From the NCBI GenBank assembly GCA_004296455.1, contig AP018277.1, positions 1-64,000 on the forward strand: DNA of 64,000 nt, given 5' to 3'. This stretch comes from Calothrix sp. NIES-4101. Lineage in GTDB: Bacteria; Cyanobacteriota; Cyanobacteriia; Cyanobacteriales; Nostocaceae. Both the position numbers and the translations under genes were made by a program. Each line of letters starts with the position of its first letter. Position 1 is the stretch's first letter. This document shows positions 9,102-17,912 of this stretch, in pieces. A model generated the notes under the pieces. That model made no database searches. It had not been told where the DNA came from and saw nothing but the letters and a program-made list of their open reading frames with translations.

Positions 9102-10297
9102 ATAATCTTATTAAATCATTTCAAGTTAAAAATTTTAAGGCTATACGGAATAGTAAAACAATTAATTTCACTCCTTTAACAGTATTTATTGGGAATAATG
9201 GTTCTGGAAAAAGTAGTGTTATTGAAGCGCTTTCAACTTATCAAATCATGGTGAGGGATGGTCTTGATGAAGCAATGAATTATTGGCGAGGTTTTGAACA
9301 TATACGTAACCAAGCTGTCCCCCATAGCACAAGAAAATCTGGTCTAGAACGCCCTTATGAAACTAATCCAGTAGAATTTAAAATTCGTTGGAAAAATTAT
9401 TACTCTGAAATTGTTGTAACTATAGATCAAAGTGGAGATGAATTATTTATAAAAAAAGAAAATTTAGAGATATCATCTATTAAGCCTAAAATTGTCTTTA
9501 CACGAACAGATACTGGAGAGTTTTTTCTAAAAGGAAACCAAAATACAGATTTAACAGAAAAAGATAAATTTCAAGGAAAATGCTTAGACGGCGAATCTTT
9601 AATGTCTACATTTACTGTTAGAGAAACATTAAAGCAATATGATATATATACTGATATTTTAAATTGGCAGTTTTTAAATTTAAATCCATATTATATGGGT
9701 TCGCCCAAACCTAGAAAACGTACAAATAAAAATCTTAATTTAGCTAGTGATGGTTCAAATCTAGCTGAATACCTTTTGGATATATATAAATTAGATAATA
9801 GTGTGTTCAATGGAATTGTAGAAACTCTACAATATATACTTCCTTATGCTCGTGATTTACAAGCTAACGTAACTTCCGAATTAGAGCGTAATGTTTATCT
9901 TCAGTTGAGCGAAAATAATTTTAAGCTACCTGCATGGCTTTTATCAACAGGAACACTAAGAATACTAGCATTATTAGCTGTACTACGACATCCTAAGCCT
10001 GCATCACTAATTGTAATTGAAGAAATTGAAAATGGGTTAGATCCAAGAAGTATCCATTTAATTGTAGATGAAATTAAAAATCTAGTAGAAGCTGGAGCAA
10101 CTAAAGTTATTATTACAACGCATTCACCATATTTACTGGATCTTTTGCTTTTATCTCAAATTATTTTAGTTGAACGAGACGAAACTGGTCAGCCTGTATT
10201 TAGTCGTCCTGCCGATCAAGAATCACTCCAAGAATGGTCTAAAAAATTCGGGCCAGGCAAACTTTACACTATGAATCGCTTGAGTCAGAGAGGATAG
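9098..10297 (+). CDS. OLD/AAA_21-type ATPase of the restriction operon, 399 aa
   Basis: This SMC/RecF/OLD-like ATPase opens with IKSFQVKNFKAIRNSKTINF and a Walker A FIGNNGSGKSS at about residues 31-41. The ABC-like signature region (LSTGTLRILALLAVL), a Walker B with IVIEEIENGLDPRS, and a His-switch TTHSPYLLD follow. Such ATPases pair with TOPRIM or other nucleases in defence systems (OLD, Gabija, PARIS). The ATG overlaps the stop of the restriction enzyme, and the TOPRIM-like gene follows after 2 bp, so the three are almost certainly one transcript. It probably senses phage or plasmid interference and controls the downstream protein; that role is inference. Confidence 0.85.
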   Translation: MNNLIKSFQVKNFKAIRNSKTINFTPLTVFIGNNGSGKSSVIEALSTYQIMVRDGLDEAMNYWRGFEHIRNQAVPHSTRKSGLERPYETNPVEFKIRWKNYYSEIVVTIDQSGDELFIKKENLEISSIKPKIVFTRTDTGEFFLKGNQNTDLTEKDKFQGKCLDGESLMSTFTVRETLKQYDIYTDILNWQFLNLNPYYMGSPKPRKRTNKNLNLASDGSNLAEYLLDIYKLDNSVFNGIVETLQYILPYARDLQANVTSELERNVYLQLSENNFKLPAWLLSTGTLRILALLAVLRHPKPASLIVIEEIENGLDPRSIHLIVDEIKNLVEAGATKVIITTHSPYLLDLLLLSQIILVERDETGQPVFSRPADQESLQEWSKKFGPGKLYTMNRLSQRG

Positions 10298-10299
10298 GC

Positions 10300-10908
10300 A
10301 TGAAAGTTGGAATGATTTTTGAATGTGGGCCAGATGGCGCAGACAAAAAAGTGTGCGAACACTTAGCACGTATGCTTCAGAAAGATATAGAAATTTTGAG
10401 TCTTACTCTCGATAATAAGCAAAATTTAGTTTCTGAGTGTGGCAATGCAGCAGTGCAATTATTAAAAGATGGATGTGAGCGTATACTTATTATTTGGGAT
10501 CTTTATCCTGCTTGGCGTGAAAAAAAAGCTCCTTGTCGTAAAGAGGATCGCGCTGCCATTATGGAATCCTTAGCTCAAGCTGAAGTGACATCATCACAAA
10601 TATATCTAGTTTGTATTCATGAAGAACTGGAAGCATGGTTACTTGCTGATGGTCGTGCTATCTCTTTAGTTGTTTCAAAACCAACTCATCAAGTCAAAAT
10701 CAAAGATAAGAAAAATCCAGAACGAGTAAAAAACCCTAAAAAATACCTGAATAAAATTTTTAAAGAAAATTTGGGTTGTCCTTATCTTGATAGACAACAC
10801 GCAAAAATGATTGTTGAAAAGCTAGAAAATTTAACTAAGCTTCAATACTGTCCTACTTTTGTTCGGTTTGCTGAAAAACTGACAGGAATAAATATTGAGC
10901 CGAAATAG
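10300..10908 (+). CDS. DUF4276/TOPRIM-like partner of the ATPase, 202 aa
   Basis: The protein resembles DUF4276 family members, which are distant TOPRIM-fold proteins found next to AAA_21 ATPases. Visible acidic positions are the FECGPDG start (Glu9), IIWDLYPAW around residues 67-75, and the HEELEAWLLAD motif at about 109-119, all in the places expected for metal-binding residues. An AGAGAGGA ribosome-binding site precedes the ATG 2 bp after the ATPase gene. As in split OLD-like systems it may be the nuclease or effector of an abortive response, with the ATPase as sensor. It could also be a regulatory subunit without activity. Confidence 0.65.
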   Translation: MKVGMIFECGPDGADKKVCEHLARMLQKDIEILSLTLDNKQNLVSECGNAAVQLLKDGCERILIIWDLYPAWREKKAPCRKEDRAAIMESLAQAEVTSSQIYLVCIHEELEAWLLADGRAISLVVSKPTHQVKIKDKKNPERVKNPKKYLNKIFKENLGCPYLDRQHAKMIVEKLENLTKLQYCPTFVRFAEKLTGINIEPK

Positions 10909-11240
10909 ATGTAAAATCTGCAAGATGCTTCTCATCCTTTAAATTACTTGCTAAACTTTATAGTTTAATATTTTTTAAATCTTCTTCATGTTTAAACATA
11001 GCTTTATTTATATTTATTTTACTTTTTAACAATAGCTATTTCTTCTCATAAATTTTAGTTTCTTTTAGAAAAGAAAAGCTCAAAGCTTGATAGAACCATA
11101 GTTCAAGAGTTTCGCTATGATTATTGTTTTCCAAAAGTGACATACAAGGGCTATAACAAAGCTTTTGGCGTTGCATCATTGCGGGATGATATATAATCAA
11201 ATAGAAAATTTTATAGTAGCGATCGCAAAAATAGAAAATA

Positions 11241-11402
11241 GAAATTAATTGTCCTAAATGTGGAGCAAATGATATTAGGAAAAACGGGTGTAGAATAGGA
11301 AAACAGAATTATCAATGCAAAAATTGTGGTCGTCAATTTATCGATTCATATTCGGTTAGAGGTTATCCCAAGGAAGTAGACTTGTCCGAAATATTAACTT
11401 AG
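11241..11402 (+). pseudogene. IS1-family zinc-finger (InsA-like) remnant
   Basis: An in-frame stretch encodes CPKCG...NG...YQCKNCGRQF, the four-cysteine zinc finger at the N-terminus of IS1-type transposases. It then ends at a stop after about 54 codons. No start codon and no catalytic DDE part are present, so this is a small fragment of a dead insertion sequence. The 330 bp upstream (10909-11240) holds nothing else I recognise. Confidence 0.6.
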
Positions 11403-11458
11403 GAAAAGAAAAATGGTAAAACGTTAAATTAAGTGTCTACCATTTTTCAGAATTAGTT

Positions 11459-11959
11459 ATGGTTTTTGATTATATCGAGAAATATCCACACCGGACAAAA
11501 CAAATTTTAGGGGTTAGTTATGAACAACGACATTCACTGTTAAGATGTGCCGAAAAGCGACACCAAGAAATTAAAGTGAAACAAGAGAGTCAAAAAATTA
11601 GAATCAATGCGTCTGGAGGAGATCGCCCAAGCAAGTTGTCAATAAGTGAGCAAGTCTGTTTATGCTTATTTTATCTCAGACAGATGCCAACATTTCAAGT
11701 ATTAGGAATGTTATGTGGTGTTTCCAAAACGGAGGCTAATGATACATTTCACGACTGGATACCAATTCTGAGAGACATATTACCTTCCAGCTTATTAGAA
11801 CAAGTCTCAAATCATGAGAGCGATTTACTATTTGTTCAAGAAGTATTAACCAATTTTCGGTTATTAGTCGATAGCCTAGAACAACGAATATATAGGGATT
11901 CCGACCAAAAAGAACAACAAAAATATTTTTCTGGCAAGAAGAGGCATCCCAATCATTAA
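11459..11959 (+). pseudogene. Truncated DDE_Tnp_4-type (IS5-like) transposase, N-terminal part
   Basis: The 166-aa frame has the helix-turn-helix region of DDE_Tnp_4 transposases (GGDRPSKLSISEQVCLCLFYLRQ, F-x-VLG...GVSKTEANDTFHDWIP) and a QKYFSGKKR segment that normally leads into the catalytic core. It stops immediately after that point, within a perfect palindrome at 11942-11982. The catalytic domain is missing, so the gene is dead. It abuts a second transposase fragment of another IS type. Confidence 0.7.
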
Positions 11960-11982
11960 AAAGTTTAATGATTGGGATGCCT
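11942..11982. repeat. Perfect 19-bp inverted repeat at the junction of two IS remnants
   Basis: The arms 11942-11960 and 11964-11982 are exact reverse complements around a 3-nt centre (AAG). The hairpin supplies the last codons and stop of the upstream transposase fragment and the first codons of the next one. It may mark a fold-back rearrangement or abutted IS ends. Confidence 0.85.
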
Positions 11983-12228
11983 GAAGGTAAGGATATTGTT
12001 GAAGTAGAAGTAGATTTACGAGAAATTCTGAATGCCATTTTCTACGTGCAAAGAACTGGATGTCAGTGGGAAATGTTACCTCATGACCTACCACCGTACA
12101 CAACAGTATATGGGTATTTTCAAAAATGGCAACGCAAAGGCATCTGGCAGCAAATTCACGACCAAATACGTCATCAACTGCGACAAGATTTAGGGCGAGA
12201 TGAACATTCTACCGTGGCGATCGCCCTC
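11968..12228 (+). pseudogene. Truncated IS5-family transposase (DUF4096-like), N-terminal part
   Basis: The reading frame encodes VDLREILNAIFYVQRTGCQWEMLP...YTTVYGYFQKWQRKGIW, the hallmark N-terminal domain of IS5-family transposases common in cyanobacteria. It loses homology after GRDEHSTVAIA, close to the 3' end of the convergent relaxase gene. The catalytic half is absent. The frame runs on into the antisense of the relaxase by chance. Confidence 0.7.
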
Positions 12229-13692
12229 CTAATACTCAATTCCTCGATTTTTGTCTTGCTTTTGGTTCTCGATTCGTTGTGTGAGTATCCGTTGTAAATT
12301 TAAAAATCTTTCCACATCAGATTCGGTCAAACTAAATCCTTGTGGTGGCGAACTGTTGTCCACGGATAAAACAGCAATCTTTTCCCCACTTTTGCGCGTT
12401 AGTGCTAAGATGTTTTCCTCCAACGTAATGTTGTAGTGATTACCCTCAATACGTTGAGGTTGTTTTTGTAGCTGCCAAAATAGTTGGATGATAGGAGTGA
12501 TTTTGTTGGCGTATCCGCTTTGGATAAGGTTTATTTCTTGGGCAGCAGTTGGTTGATCGTCTTTAACAAGTTGTCGGTCAGTTATTTGATTCGCAATTTT
12601 TTTACCATTGTTGTCTTGCTGTTGGCTGTTTCCCCCGTCAATACCTAATTCGCTACCGAAAAACTCCTCATTATTTTTATCAAAGTTAGTAAATTCGTTA
12701 TCAAAAACCTGCTGCTGGCTACTTTCATTAAAGTTACTAAACCCATCATCTACTTTTCTATGGGGAGCAGAAAGTTTTACCAACAGCCCTTGCTGTGCTG
12801 CCTTTAATGCTGCCATATCCCTTTCTGGTTGATAATCCACACCCCGTCGCTGGAGCAATCCGGGGAAACTGTAAGCTTTGCCCAACTTCCAACCAGCCAC
12901 CTTTACCCCATCCATCGAATAAGCGATCGCCTCTTTAAATTTCCCTTGGGTGCTAAAGCTGGGATGTACTGCAATATCCTGCTGTTGGAGTCGGGCAATT
13001 AGTTCGGTGACGGTGGGTTTATCTTGAGTTGCTGCGTCGAGCGCGTTGGCTAGTAATTGGGTGACGGGTGGTTTACCGCTAAAATGATGCCTCTGTTTTT
13101 TAGTTTGGGCACGGCGATCGCGGTAGCGACTCCCTACAGGAGTATCGCCAACGGTTGTGTCAATTCCCGATATCTCTTGAACTTTCTGTGCTACTTGTTC
13201 GTTGCTACAGGGCACTTGTTCCAAGCCAAATTCCTTTTCTAATTGCCGCACTACCACTTCGCTGCGTCGATAATCCCAGGAGTCGGGTACAACTGACCCA
13301 TCCATGCGAATCCGGCTGGCAATTATATGGATGTGTTCGTGGTTGGTGTCGTGATGACGGGCAATTACGTACTGACTTTTGTGCAGCTCATCCCCCAGAA
13401 ATTCCATCGCTTTTAACCAGCGCTGGGCAATATCCGCGTATTTTTCGTCATCTAAATGTTCGTGGTATTCTCCCTGTGGGTGAGATGCATCGCGGTGGGG
13501 GATGGACAAAATTATATGACCGCAAGCTCGTTGAAATTTTGGTCGCATTCGTCTGGCTGCGCCAAATTCCTTTGCCAATTGTCGGGAATTATACCCACCC
13601 ATGTTGCTGTCAATAATTGAAGCTTCTTCTTTTTCCAGTACGTAGTCGAGGGTGGAACGGAAGCTGCGGTTTTTTAATTGGTTGGCAATCAC
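12229..13692 (-). CDS. MobA/VirD2-type relaxase, 487 aa
   Basis: This is the nicking enzyme for plasmid mobilisation, which acts at oriT and leads the strand into the recipient. The N-terminal relaxase domain is clear: MIANQLKNRSFRSTLDYVLEK, then the three-histidine metal motif HHDTNHEHIHI at about residues 112-122, then SRIRMDGSVVPDSWDYRRSE. The C-terminal half is a low-complexity Gln/Asn-rich tail that ends against an IS remnant. MobC lies about 600 bp upstream on the same strand. A paralogue at 62443-63961 is broken, so this is the only intact relaxase in the window. The exact MOB class is not resolved. Confidence 0.85.
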   Translation of the reverse strand: MIANQLKNRSFRSTLDYVLEKEEASIIDSNMGGYNSRQLAKEFGAARRMRPKFQRACGHIILSIPHRDASHPQGEYHEHLDDEKYADIAQRWLKAMEFLGDELHKSQYVIARHHDTNHEHIHIIASRIRMDGSVVPDSWDYRRSEVVVRQLEKEFGLEQVPCSNEQVAQKVQEISGIDTTVGDTPVGSRYRDRRAQTKKQRHHFSGKPPVTQLLANALDAATQDKPTVTELIARLQQQDIAVHPSFSTQGKFKEAIAYSMDGVKVAGWKLGKAYSFPGLLQRRGVDYQPERDMAALKAAQQGLLVKLSAPHRKVDDGFSNFNESSQQQVFDNEFTNFDKNNEEFFGSELGIDGGNSQQQDNNGKKIANQITDRQLVKDDQPTAAQEINLIQSGYANKITPIIQLFWQLQKQPQRIEGNHYNITLEENILALTRKSGEKIAVLSVDNSSPPQGFSLTESDVERFLNLQRILTQRIENQKQDKNRGIEY

Positions 13693-13764
13693 TGGTTAGT
13701 CCTCCAATAGAAGTGACTACAACGGTTAATTTATAAACTTGATTGATGCCGATCGCATCAATCA

Positions 13765-13995
13765 TCAATGTTCAAACTTTCCCCGCTCTAAAGGTTCTCC
13801 AACCCAACCCCCAATTACTTCCTCAAAAAAACCAGACATCCAGCCCAATAATTGAGGTGTTTCTGATTGTACGGATGATTTTAGTGGTTGAAAAATTACC
13901 ATAACTTCTAATTCTTCGTTCGTCATTCCAACAGGAACGTCGAGATGCAAAATGCCATCAGACCCCACACGGGAGACTACCTTAATGCTTTGCAT
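13765..13995 (-). CDS. Small antitoxin-like protein, 76 aa
   Basis: The N-terminus (SRVGSDGILHLDVPVGMTNEELEVMVIFQPL) matches a family of short cyanobacterial proteins usually annotated as the antitoxin half of VapBC-like pairs. The C-terminal part (GWMSGFFEEVIGGWVGEPLERG) is the typical toxin-binding tail. No toxin gene follows: only 72 bp separate it from the relaxase. It may be an orphan antitoxin left in the mobilisation region. The call is by family resemblance. Confidence 0.55.
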   Translation of the reverse strand: MQSIKVVSRVGSDGILHLDVPVGMTNEELEVMVIFQPLKSSVQSETPQLLGWMSGFFEEVIGGWVGEPLERGKFEH

Positions 13996-14286
13996 GTGCT
14001 TCTCCTATAAAAACAATTTACCTAAGGAATGAGAATTTAATAACCTACAAATTCCAATTTGGTTGGGAATGGTGCGTTAAGCTCCGCTAACAGCACCCTA
14101 CTTTTGTAATTTATTTAATCCACATTCCTAATTATGTGCGCTTTTTGATTGAGCAAAGTCCTTGGAGTGTGCTAAGAAGAGCAATGCCAATTTTATAAAG
14201 TAAAGATGGATTCAGGTACAGCAACAGCGCACAAAGCGGAAAATGACAAAAATTATGCCAGGATGCATGAAGCCTCTTCTACAGTA

Positions 14287-14679
14287 TCAATCCTCCTCCT
14301 CATCCGTAACCCCACATTCCAACAACTGCATCTGGGTTTCCCGAATCGCAGCATTCAACTGATTAACCAAGTTTTGCAATCGTCCCACATCCACATTTGC
14401 CCCCTGTCCCGACTTTACCGCTCGATTAACAGCCTTAGCAATTTGATTCAGATTAATGCCAATCGCATTTAACTCCTCATACAATTTCCAATTTATCTGT
14501 GGTGGTGGTGGAGCTTCCACAACTTGCCGTCTCAATGCTGCACGACGAATAAATTCTGTCAGCGATACCCGTGCATTGTAGGCTTTCTGCTTCAATTGCT
14601 CGTACTCGTCCTCCGCAAATCGCACCGGATGCGTAATTTTTCTGGAAACACCGTCGTCTCTTTTGGTCTTACTACCCAT
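14287..14679 (-). CDS. mobC: MobC-like relaxosome protein, 130 aa
   Basis: A ribbon-helix-helix start (THPVRFAEDEYEQLKQKAYNARVSLTEFIRRAALRR) is followed by the conserved MobC C-terminal motif LNAIGINLNQIAKAVNRA...LVNQLNAAIRE. MobC proteins bind oriT and help the relaxase open the DNA. It lies upstream of the relaxase on the same strand, with a small antitoxin-like gene between them. The inverted repeats at 14716-14782 just upstream are the likely binding/oriT region. Length and motif content are normal for the family. Confidence 0.85.
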   Translation of the reverse strand: MGSKTKRDDGVSRKITHPVRFAEDEYEQLKQKAYNARVSLTEFIRRAALRRQVVEAPPPPQINWKLYEELNAIGINLNQIAKAVNRAVKSGQGANVDVGRLQNLVNQLNAAIRETQMQLLECGVTDEEED

Positions 14680-14715
14680 AACAGATAACCGAACTGTGCT
14701 ACAAAGCCTCGCAGA

Positions 14716-14782
14716 GCCAGCCGTTGCCGTCGTCCCCCAGGGACGTTATGCGCGTACAGCGCATAAAGGCGACATGGCTGGC
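14716..14782. other. Candidate oriT: nested inverted repeats upstream of mobC
   Basis: GCCAGCC (14716-14722) pairs with GGCTGGC (14776-14782). Inside, TTATGCG (14746-14752) pairs with CGCATAA (14760-14766). Position directly upstream of mobC, in the strand orientation of mobC and relaxase, fits an origin of transfer. The nick site cannot be named from sequence alone. The rest of 14783-15159 shows no gene. Confidence 0.4.
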
Positions 14783-15159
14783 GTTTAACCCAGACCCTGC
14801 CCACTTACAGGCTAGCTCAAAAATGCTGCCTCGGACAAATTTTTCTGTCGCAAATCTTGTTAGAAACAATATGGGAAATGGCAAAATTAGCGATTCAGAC
14901 AATAGTGTAATTTCTACACTTTTTAATTATCTCCAAATTTACCCAATGTTGATGTCAAAAAACCTTGTCACAGCCCCGGCACAAATCATATTTTCTTTTT
15001 CTCTAGCGAATAAATCCTTGTAGCACAAGCATAACCAGGTTTTATCGAGATGATTGTGCTATTAGTTCTGGAAATAAAATTAACTTTTTTAACAAAATTC
15101 TTTTTCCAAGATGAATGAGTAGTTAAAAGAGTATAAGCACAGAAAAACCATGATTTTTT

Positions 15160-17136
15160 ATGTCAAAAGTGTGCAATCTTTACCTGGCTGTCGATGTTGG
15201 TGGTTCCCAAACCAAGATTATTTATCAATTTGCAGGTTGGAAATCTCCCGAATATTTATTGATGTCCCCCGGTGTCGAACAAATTAGCAAATCCGATTTG
15301 AAACGCTACTTCGACCAATTGGGGTGGGTTGGCGCTCCGACTCCCCAACAACAGGCTTGGTTGGAGTGGAAAGGTAATATTTTTGTGGTGGGGGATTTTG
15401 TCAGCGAGTTTGCCCCCCAGGATAGAATTTTTGAGCGCAAGTACGAAAATGCTCTGTACAAGGTACTGGCTGCTGTGGGAACAATCTTGTCCAATCACAA
15501 TATTGGTAAAAAGCGCCGGGGAAATCCAGAATCTCTCAAGGTCAATATCAATTTGGGTTTGTTGCTACCCTGGAACGAATACAACGACCGCAAACGCTTT
15601 GAAGAACAGTTGGAACTGATGCTCAAAAGTTTGAAGTTTCGGGGACAGTCTTGGGATGTGCAATTATGCCATTTCGAGTGCCGTCCCGAAGGTGGGGGTT
15701 TGGCTGCTATCCGCATTAAACAAAATGGTTTGGATTGGTTGCAAAAAAATAAAGTCGCCGTGTTGATGTTTGGACATCGGAATGTGACGGCAATTTATTT
15801 TGATGCTGGTGCTATCAAACGGGGTGATAGTCCCCTGTTGGGATTTTCCACCTTTCTCGATGACGTGGGCAGTCGGGTAAGTGGTTTGGAGCGGGATAAA
15901 TTGGCAGCAGCTATCTTCGAGGGTTTGCATCAAAAAAGCTCCCAGGTTTACGCAAATGAATGCACGGTGCATCCCGAATGGGGTCAAATGGAAGCGATCA
16001 CGTCTTTGGCGACGGCTAAGTGTAGCGAACTGCAAACATCGGGAGATGAAACTGCAAACAAGCCAATTTTGAAACCACATTAACTGCAAATAAGAGGGGT
16101 CTCAAAACCACATTATTTGCAAATGAAACCACATTATTTGCAACCAAACCACATTATTTGCAACCAAACCACATTAACTGCAAACAAACCATATTCGTTG
16201 CAGATAGGCACTAATTTACTGCAAATAGCCTGAAATCCATAGCCATAGCTATTTTGAGCTTTTTGGTTATAATTATCCTGAAAGTGTCCAAATTAAAGAT
16301 TTTTTGACCGTCCCACACGCTCAATGTTTTTTTGTTTTAAGAGTGTCTGCCTGTTTAAGAAATAAGTTAGTATGACCGGAACGAAAAAAACCTTATTGAT
16401 AATTTAATCGGACGGATATTGTCCAGATTAAACCACATTATCCGGGCATAAGTGTTTGGTGAATTGGTTCCTATTTTCTGGACAGTTTTAGGGCTGTTTT
16501 TCGGAAAATGCCTATGTATAAGGGTTACAGCTTATTTGCAAATAATGTGGTTTATTTGCAGTTAATGTGGTTTGTTTGCAAATAATGTGGTTTCATTTGC
16601 AATTATTGTGGTTTTGAGACCCCCCTTATTTGCAGTTAATGTGGTTTCAATTTTGGCTTGTTTGCAGTTTGAAGCGTTTATGTTTGCAGTTCCTTACAGC
16701 TAAGGATGAAAGCTTGAAAGCATTGGAACGAGAGGATATAGCCCAAGCGATACAATTGGCGATACCCAGTTATTGGAACCGAATTAAAAAGTGGTTGGAT
16801 AAAAATATTCCCCACCTACCATCGGAAGTAATTATTGGTGGAGGAGCGGCAGCATTTTTGGAGCCCGAATTGGAGGAATATTTTAACTGCAAAGCCGATA
16901 CTAAGTATGGCGCACCTACACGTCAAAGCGGAAAAAGAACATCGGCATATACCAGTCGCAATTTTCGCGACCATGCCAATTTGGTTTGGGTTGAGGATAT
17001 TCAAAAGCAGATTGAAAATCTGTTTGAATTTAATTGGCAAGAAAGACGACAGCAATCTGTGCGCTTGATTGACTGTTTTGGGATGTTTGACCAGTTGAAA
17101 GATGTGGTTGCGGAGGCAGAAAATACGGATTCTTGA
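15160..17136 (+). pseudogene. Actin-like plasmid segregation protein (ParM/StbA-like), split by a 678-bp element
   Basis: The N-terminal part (15160-16020) has the actin phosphate-1 motif YLAVDVGGSQTKI. The C-terminal part (16705-17136) has the adenosine motif IIGGGAAAFLEPELEEYF. Removing the element and one copy of the 6-bp duplication GCTAAG joins them in frame as ...LATAK-DESLKALERED..., giving 430 residues, a normal length for this family. As it stands translation runs into the element and stops at 16083; the second part could only start from an ATG inside the element (16630). Filament function should therefore be lost. It is followed by a small gene at 17228 that may encode the adaptor. 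A second ParM-like gene at 54016-54963 may replace it. Confidence 0.85.
16021..16698 (+). mobile_element. 678-bp miniature transposon, element A copy 1
   Basis: Ends are TGTAGCGAACTGCAAACAT at the left and, read inward from the right, TGTAAGGAACTGCAAACAT. A 6-bp target duplication, GCTAAG, sits at 16015-16020 and 16699-16704. Both ends carry arrays of a repeated motif of form AACCACATTAnnTGCAAA: about six full sites on the left and five on the right, each array preceded by two short AACTGCAAACA sites. No transposase gene is present. The inverted copy at 60534-61211 has the same length and appears identical. TG...CA ends with repeated binding sites resemble Tn7/Tn552/Tn5053-type transposons; that kinship is inferred. 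Confidence 0.9.
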
Positions 17137-17227
17137 GAATTAGACAGTATTTTCGTGATGGGGAGGGAAAAACGTCGATTCTTAGCAACTAACCAATGCC
17201 AAAAACTAGAAATGTCAAAAATAGAAA

Positions 17228-17656
17228 ATGCCAAAAAATAACAGGGTACGTAAAAGTTTAAGTTTGCGTCTCCAACCTTACGAGGGAACGCCACTTGCAG
17301 AGGTAGCCGATTATCTCAATAGTTTGGATCGGGAAGAAGCGACTCGGAAAATAGGAGAAATTCTGGTGATGGCTTTTCTGCCATACGCACGTTTAGAAGC
17401 TAATAAACCTACGTCGAGTAAGTTAAATTCTGCATTTTTGATAGCACGAGATATGGCGGACAAGCATTTTGGCGTGATGGCGCTGGCTTTAGGGTTGGAT
17501 GCTGTGTATGCAGTTTCCACACCTTTGACCCTTGCTGGTGGTGGTTTGAAGCCGGAGGTGGTTGAAGAAGAGGTATCCGATGAGACTGAGAGGAGGGATT
17601 CTAGTTTGATTGAGGGAAAGGTGACGGCTACTGAGATAGGTCAACTTTTTGGTTAA
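17228..17656 (+). CDS. Hypothetical protein after the actin-like gene, possible ParR-like adaptor, 142 aa
   Basis: The basic N-terminus (NNRVRKSLSLRL) could be a DNA-binding ribbon, followed by helical segments (TPLAEVADYLNSLDREEATRKIGEILVMAFLPYARLE) and an acidic tail. It lies 91 bp downstream of the split actin-like gene on the same strand, the place where ParR-type adaptors sit in ParMRC systems. I do not recognise the family by sequence, so the function is inferred from size, charge and neighbourhood. The nearby ParM copy at 54963 is likewise followed by a 144-aa gene with an RHH-like segment. Confidence 0.5.
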   Translation: MPKNNRVRKSLSLRLQPYEGTPLAEVADYLNSLDREEATRKIGEILVMAFLPYARLEANKPTSSKLNSAFLIARDMADKHFGVMALALGLDAVYAVSTPLTLAGGGLKPEVVEEEVSDETERRDSSLIEGKVTATEIGQLFG

Positions 17657-17912
17657 TGGGACTTAGACAAAAACTAGCCATAAAAAATCTCAAATGTATG
17701 TACAAAAGGACTTTAACATCGCTTTGCCTAGTCTCTTGATATATCTGGGTTCCTGGGTGTTTTTTTTTGATGCTTGATGTATTATCCTTGCCATATAAGT
17801 GGATGCCTAAGCCAGAAAGTCACCTCTCTGACTCGGCTACAAAACCGTGCATGAAACGTTAATTTCACACGGCTCCTCAATGATTTGGTGATTGTCACGC
17901 ACACCTCTAAAT

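Noticed and set aside
13155-13616. Plus-strand frame of 153 codons opposite the relaxase
   Set aside because: Antisense shadow of a well-supported relaxase gene, with no domain or start signal.
16021-16698. Iteron arrays as a plasmid replication origin
   Set aside because: Target duplications and an identical inverted copy inserted in a different gene show that the unit moves as a transposon.
16630-16704. ATG-led frame MQLMWFQ... at the ends of element A as a gene start
   Set aside because: It is made of terminal iteron sequence and appears at both ends facing outward; it is an accidental fusion to whatever lies next to the element.
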